Below, one piece after another: positions 6,563 through 9,354 of a stretch of DNA of 9,354 bases; the stretch's first letter is position 1, and each line of letters begins with the position of its first letter. The translations under genes were made by a program, and so were the position numbers. The notes beneath the pieces are model-generated. The model had not been told where the DNA came from. It did no database searches and was given only the letters and a program-made list of their open reading frames with translations. The stretch comes from TMED27 sp045106175 (GTDB lineage: Bacteria; Pseudomonadota; Alphaproteobacteria; Micavibrionales; Micavibrionaceae): contig JBGCEF010000089.1 of the NCBI GenBank assembly GCA_045106175.1, forward strand, positions 1 through 9,354, in the 5' to 3' direction.

Positions 6563-6806
6563 CAGTTTTTTCTTTGGCTTCTCTGGCTTTGCGTTTCTCA
6601 TATAGCTCAACACGGACTTCTTTCTTGCACTCAAGTCGTTTTTTAACTGAACCATAACGTGCTGATGGACAACGCTGTTGCTCTATACTGCTAAAACGCG
6701 GCATTTCCTTGATTTGTTCCGGCGTATAATCACTTACACCAGCTTGTGCAGAAGAAACCCCAAGGGTGACTAGAGATATTAAGATAAGTGTGAATATTTT
6801 AAACAT
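6555..6806 (-). CDS. Small secreted two-cysteine protein, unknown
   Basis: An 83-residue protein beginning with a clear Sec signal peptide (MFKIF, hydrophobic run, then SSAQA with cleavage likely after residue 22). The mature part of about 61 residues has C46 and C60, which could form a disulfide or bind metal, and a strongly charged C terminus rich in K, E and R. I do not recognise the family. It starts within the end of the RND pump gene (8-base overlap ATGTTTAA), has an AAGGAA ribosome site upstream, and overlaps the methyltransferase by 8 bases. Its position suggests a periplasmic accessory to metal efflux; this is inferred from context only. Confidence 0.7.
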   Translation of the reverse strand: MFKIFTLILISLVTLGVSSAQAGVSDYTPEQIKEMPRFSSIEQQRCPSARYGSVKKRLECKKEVRVELYEKRKAREAKEKTDG

Positions 6807-9354
6807 TTTCAGTTTTCCTTTCGTTTAGGTAGTTAAAAGAAGCTTTTTTACCAAATCGCCAGAATACAAGAGGCGTGACGATCAGATTTAAAAGCGTCGA
6901 AGTAAATAGTCCCGAAAATATGACTGTGGCAACTGGGCTAAGGATTTCCTTACCTGTTTCGCCTGCTGCCATTACAAGCGGCGTGAGGGCAAGCAGAGCT
7001 GTTAAAGCAGTCATAAGAACAGGCACAAGACGTTCCTGCGTTCCACGTTTGAGCATTTGAAGATCAAAGCTCTCACCCTCATGTTTCATGAGGTGGAGAT
7101 AATGCGAGATCATCATGATGCCGTTCCGTGATGCAATCCCTGTGAGCGTCACAAATCCAACCATTGTAGCGATTGAAAACACACCGCCTGTCAGGTAGAT
7201 ACCAATCACAGCACCAATGAAGGATAGCGGAATAGCAAGCATAACTTGCAAACTAAGGCTGATTGAACGGAAGTGCGTATAGAGGGCAAGAAACATTCCC
7301 AAAAGCGAGAAAATGCTCAAGATCAAAATGTTACGCTGTGCTGTTGCTTGGCTTTCAAATTGGCCGCCATAGCTAATGTAATAGCCTGATGGCAGTTCCA
7401 ACTCTTCATCAAGTATCCTTTGAATATCTTCAACGACACTCACCACATCACGACCTTGCGTATTGGCTTGAACAACCATACGACGGCTAACACCTTCACG
7501 GTTAATCAAGTTCGGTCCTTTGGCCTCCTCAATATCTGCAAAAAGTTTTAAAGGCACAACATTACCGCGCAGTGTTTCAAACGGGATTTTACCAATAGCT
7601 TCTTTATCCTCCCGAGCCTCATCATTAAGACGCAAGACAACATCAAACAAACGATTGCCATCAATGATACTGGTAACAGTTTGTCCCTGCATCGCAAGTT
7701 CTGCATGTTGTGCGGCCTCACCAATCATAACTCCATGTTGCTTAGCTTTATCACGGTCAAAATTTACATGAATTTGCGGGATTAGAAGCTGTTGCTCCAT
7801 TTGCAAGTCTGCAATGCCTTCAACACCTTGAACCAATGCCTGTACTTCGGCGGCTTTGGTACGTAATATATTGAGATCATCACCAAAGATTTTAATGGCA
7901 ATTTGTGCGCGAACACCTGAGGTAATAAAATCAATACGGTGAGAAATAGGTTGACCGATATTGATAATTACACCGGGAATTGAGCCTAGCTTTTCACGAA
8001 TATCGGAAACGATATCTTCTTTATGTCGATCCGATGATTTTAATGTTACTTCCAACTCTGTCGAGTTGACACCAAGCGCATGCTCATCTTCTTCGGCGCG
8101 ACCTGTTCTGCGTCCAGTATCCGCAACTTCGGGAATTTCATGCATAAGGTTTTCTGCCAAAATACCGAGACGATTACTTTCCTCCAACGATGTTCCCGGC
8201 GGCAATGTTACATTGATTGTAAAACTACCCTCGTTAAATTCAGGTAAGAACTCACGTCCAAATGTAGGGACAAGCATTAACGCTCCCAAAAACAAGGCCG
8301 CGACAATCGTAAGAACGGATTTAGGGCGTGGCAAAGCCACATTTAAAACCTTGCTATGCCCTGCCTTTAACTGACGTACTAACCAACCATCTTTTTCATC
8401 CTCCATACGTTTCATCTTTGGCAAGAGGTACGAGCATAAGGCGGGTGTAACCGTCAATGATACGAGCATTGAGGCCACAATAGCTGTAATATAAGCCACA
8501 CCAAGAGGAATAAAGACCTTCCCTTCAAGGCCGCTCATTGCGAACAGTGGCAAGAATACCATAAACACAATGATGGTTGAAAAGACGATAGAATTCCTGA
8601 TTTCTTTTGAGGCCTTAAAGACAACATTTAAAACAGGTTCTTTATTCTTCTTTTGTTTGTTTTCACGTAAACGCCTGAATACATTTTCAACATCAACTAC
8701 GGCATCATCGACAAGCTCACCGATAGCCACCGCAAGACCACCAAGTGTCATAGTGTTAATGCTCATGCCAAACCATTTAAAGATGATAAAGGACACGACC
8801 AATGAAAGAGGAATTGCAACAAGTGTAATCGCGGTTGTTCTGAAATTCAGTAGGAACAAAAACAGGATAATCGCCACCAAGATAGACCCATCACGCAACG
8901 CTTCCACAATGTTATGAATGGCATTCTCAATGAAATCGGCTTGTTTGAAGATTTCTGGATTGAGGATTATGCCTTCGGGTAACGATTTTTCAATAGATGC
9001 GAGTTCTTGTTCAATACGATCAGTCAATCCAATCGTGTCCGTACCAGGCTGTTTTGACACCGCAAGTAACACACCGGGCTTCCCATTAACAGACGCGTCA
9101 CCGCGTTTAGCGATTGGTCCAGCCAATTTAACCTCTGCTACATCTGCAAGTGTTAAAGCAGGCATATCAGGCGAAACTTCTTTTGCAATGACGGTTTTTT
9201 CCAAATCATCAAGTGATCGAATAAGCCCTAAATTACGAACCGAGTGTTCTTGGTAAGCATCAAGCAAAAAGCCACCAGTTGTGTTTACATTCGCGTTTTC
9301 CAACGCCTCACGCACCTGATGCAAAGTAATGCCGTGATTAAGCATTTTCTGCGG
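6799..9354 (-). CDS. HME-family RND metal efflux pump (CzcA/CusA-like), 5' partial
   Basis: The last 851 codons of an inner-membrane, proton-driven RND pump that takes part in a three-part complex across the envelope. The frame is open to the right edge (PQK precedes the first internal Met, encoded at 9345), so the start lies outside. CzcA/CusA proteins are usually about 1,030-1,070 residues, so roughly 180-220 N-terminal residues including TM1 are missing. Visible are TM2-TM6, a TM4 motif AIGELVDDAVVDVENVFRRL (8668-8727), TM7, the second periplasmic loop with PPGTSLEESNRLG and GRAEEDEH, and TM8-TM12 including LTGIASRNGIMMISHYLHL. The TM4 motif keeps acidic residues for proton relay but differs from the DFGxxVDGAVV form of classic CzcA, so the substrate is uncertain (zinc, cobalt, nickel, copper or silver). 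Membrane-fusion and outer-membrane partners are presumably encoded beyond 9354. It is the first gene in the visible part of the operon. Confidence 0.92.
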   Translation of the reverse strand, partial: PQKMLNHGITLHQVREALENANVNTTGGFLLDAYQEHSVRNLGLIRSLDDLEKTVIAKEVSPDMPALTLADVAEVKLAGPIAKRGDASVNGKPGVLLAVSKQPGTDTIGLTDRIEQELASIEKSLPEGIILNPEIFKQADFIENAIHNIVEALRDGSILVAIILFLFLLNFRTTAITLVAIPLSLVVSFIIFKWFGMSINTMTLGGLAVAIGELVDDAVVDVENVFRRLRENKQKKNKEPVLNVVFKASKEIRNSIVFSTIIVFMVFLPLFAMSGLEGKVFIPLGVAYITAIVASMLVSLTVTPALCSYLLPKMKRMEDEKDGWLVRQLKAGHSKVLNVALPRPKSVLTIVAALFLGALMLVPTFGREFLPEFNEGSFTINVTLPPGTSLEESNRLGILAENLMHEIPEVADTGRRTGRAEEDEHALGVNSTELEVTLKSSDRHKEDIVSDIREKLGSIPGVIINIGQPISHRIDFITSGVRAQIAIKIFGDDLNILRTKAAEVQALVQGVEGIADLQMEQQLLIPQIHVNFDRDKAKQHGVMIGEAAQHAELAMQGQTVTSIIDGNRLFDVVLRLNDEAREDKEAIGKIPFETLRGNVVPLKLFADIEEAKGPNLINREGVSRRMVVQANTQGRDVVSVVEDIQRILDEELELPSGYYISYGGQFESQATAQRNILILSIFSLLGMFLALYTHFRSISLSLQVMLAIPLSFIGAVIGIYLTGGVFSIATMVGFVTLTGIASRNGIMMISHYLHLMKHEGESFDLQMLKRGTQERLVPVLMTALTALLALTPLVMAAGETGKEILSPVATVIFSGLFTSTLLNLIVTPLVFWRFGKKASFNYLNERKTENV
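6815..6820 (-). promoter_or_regulatory. Ribosome binding site of the small secreted protein
   Basis: AAGGAA on the minus strand ends 8 bases before the ATG at 6806. It lies inside the RND pump's last codons, so this small gene is probably translated by re-initiation or coupling. Confidence 0.6.

Noticed and set aside
6563..6655. Longer N terminus for the methyltransferase
   Set aside because: It is the preceding gene's end read in another frame; lysine-rich, not methyltransferase-like, and it breaks the overlap pattern of the operon.
7961..8374. Plus-strand open frame of 137 codons
   Set aside because: It is antisense to the RND pump, serine-rich and low in domain character, as expected of a shadow frame.
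8570..9256. Two adjacent plus-strand open frames
   Set aside because: Both lie opposite well-conserved RND pump coding sequence and have no recognisable motifs.
1..9354. CRISPR array, tRNA, rRNA, insertion sequence or replication origin
   Set aside because: No regularly spaced repeats, tRNA-like cloverleaf, rRNA-like stretch, transposase gene or iteron cluster was seen.

Overview
The window looks like accessory DNA of a Gram-negative bacterium, probably a proteobacterium. It carries an inner-membrane RND pump, Sec-type signal peptides and a proteobacterial-style metal efflux operon. Base composition is moderately AT-rich. By eye the left part (about 1-4160) is richer in A+T than the pump genes on the right. 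The genus cannot be told from the sequence.

Left part (plus strand): a two-gene unit encodes an AAA+ ATPase (181-1164) and a large subtilisin-like protease (1171-3678), 6 bases apart. The pair matches IetAS, first described as a plasmid stability/incompatibility locus and later shown to protect against phage. All catalytic residues expected of both enzymes can be seen, so the system appears complete. A small four-cysteine zinc-ribbon protein (3688-3876, minus strand) faces it tail to tail. About 100 bases of possible coding tail (3-104) precede the pair.

Middle (3877-4163): a gap of about 290 bases with no convincing gene. It holds a short open frame that may be a gene remnant and a perfect 9-bp inverted repeat. 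It separates the defence module from the metal module.

Right part (minus strand, transcribed from 9354 towards 4164): five tightly packed genes. They are an HME-type RND efflux pump (5' end outside the window), an 83-residue secreted two-cysteine protein, a class I SAM methyltransferase, a cation diffusion facilitator with zinc-type site residues, and a secreted His-rich protein with a duplicated H-x12-H-x-H-P motif. Three of the four junctions are 8-base overlaps of form ATGNNTAA and the fourth has a single base between stop and start, so translation is probably coupled. The inferred division of labour is that the CDF exports metal from cytoplasm to periplasm, the secreted His-rich and Cys proteins bind or buffer metal there, and the RND pump (with partners probably encoded beyond 9354) expels it across the outer membrane. 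The role of the methyltransferase is unclear.

A defence system beside a metal-resistance operon fits a plasmid or integrative element, but no transposase, integrase, relaxase or replication gene is present in the window.
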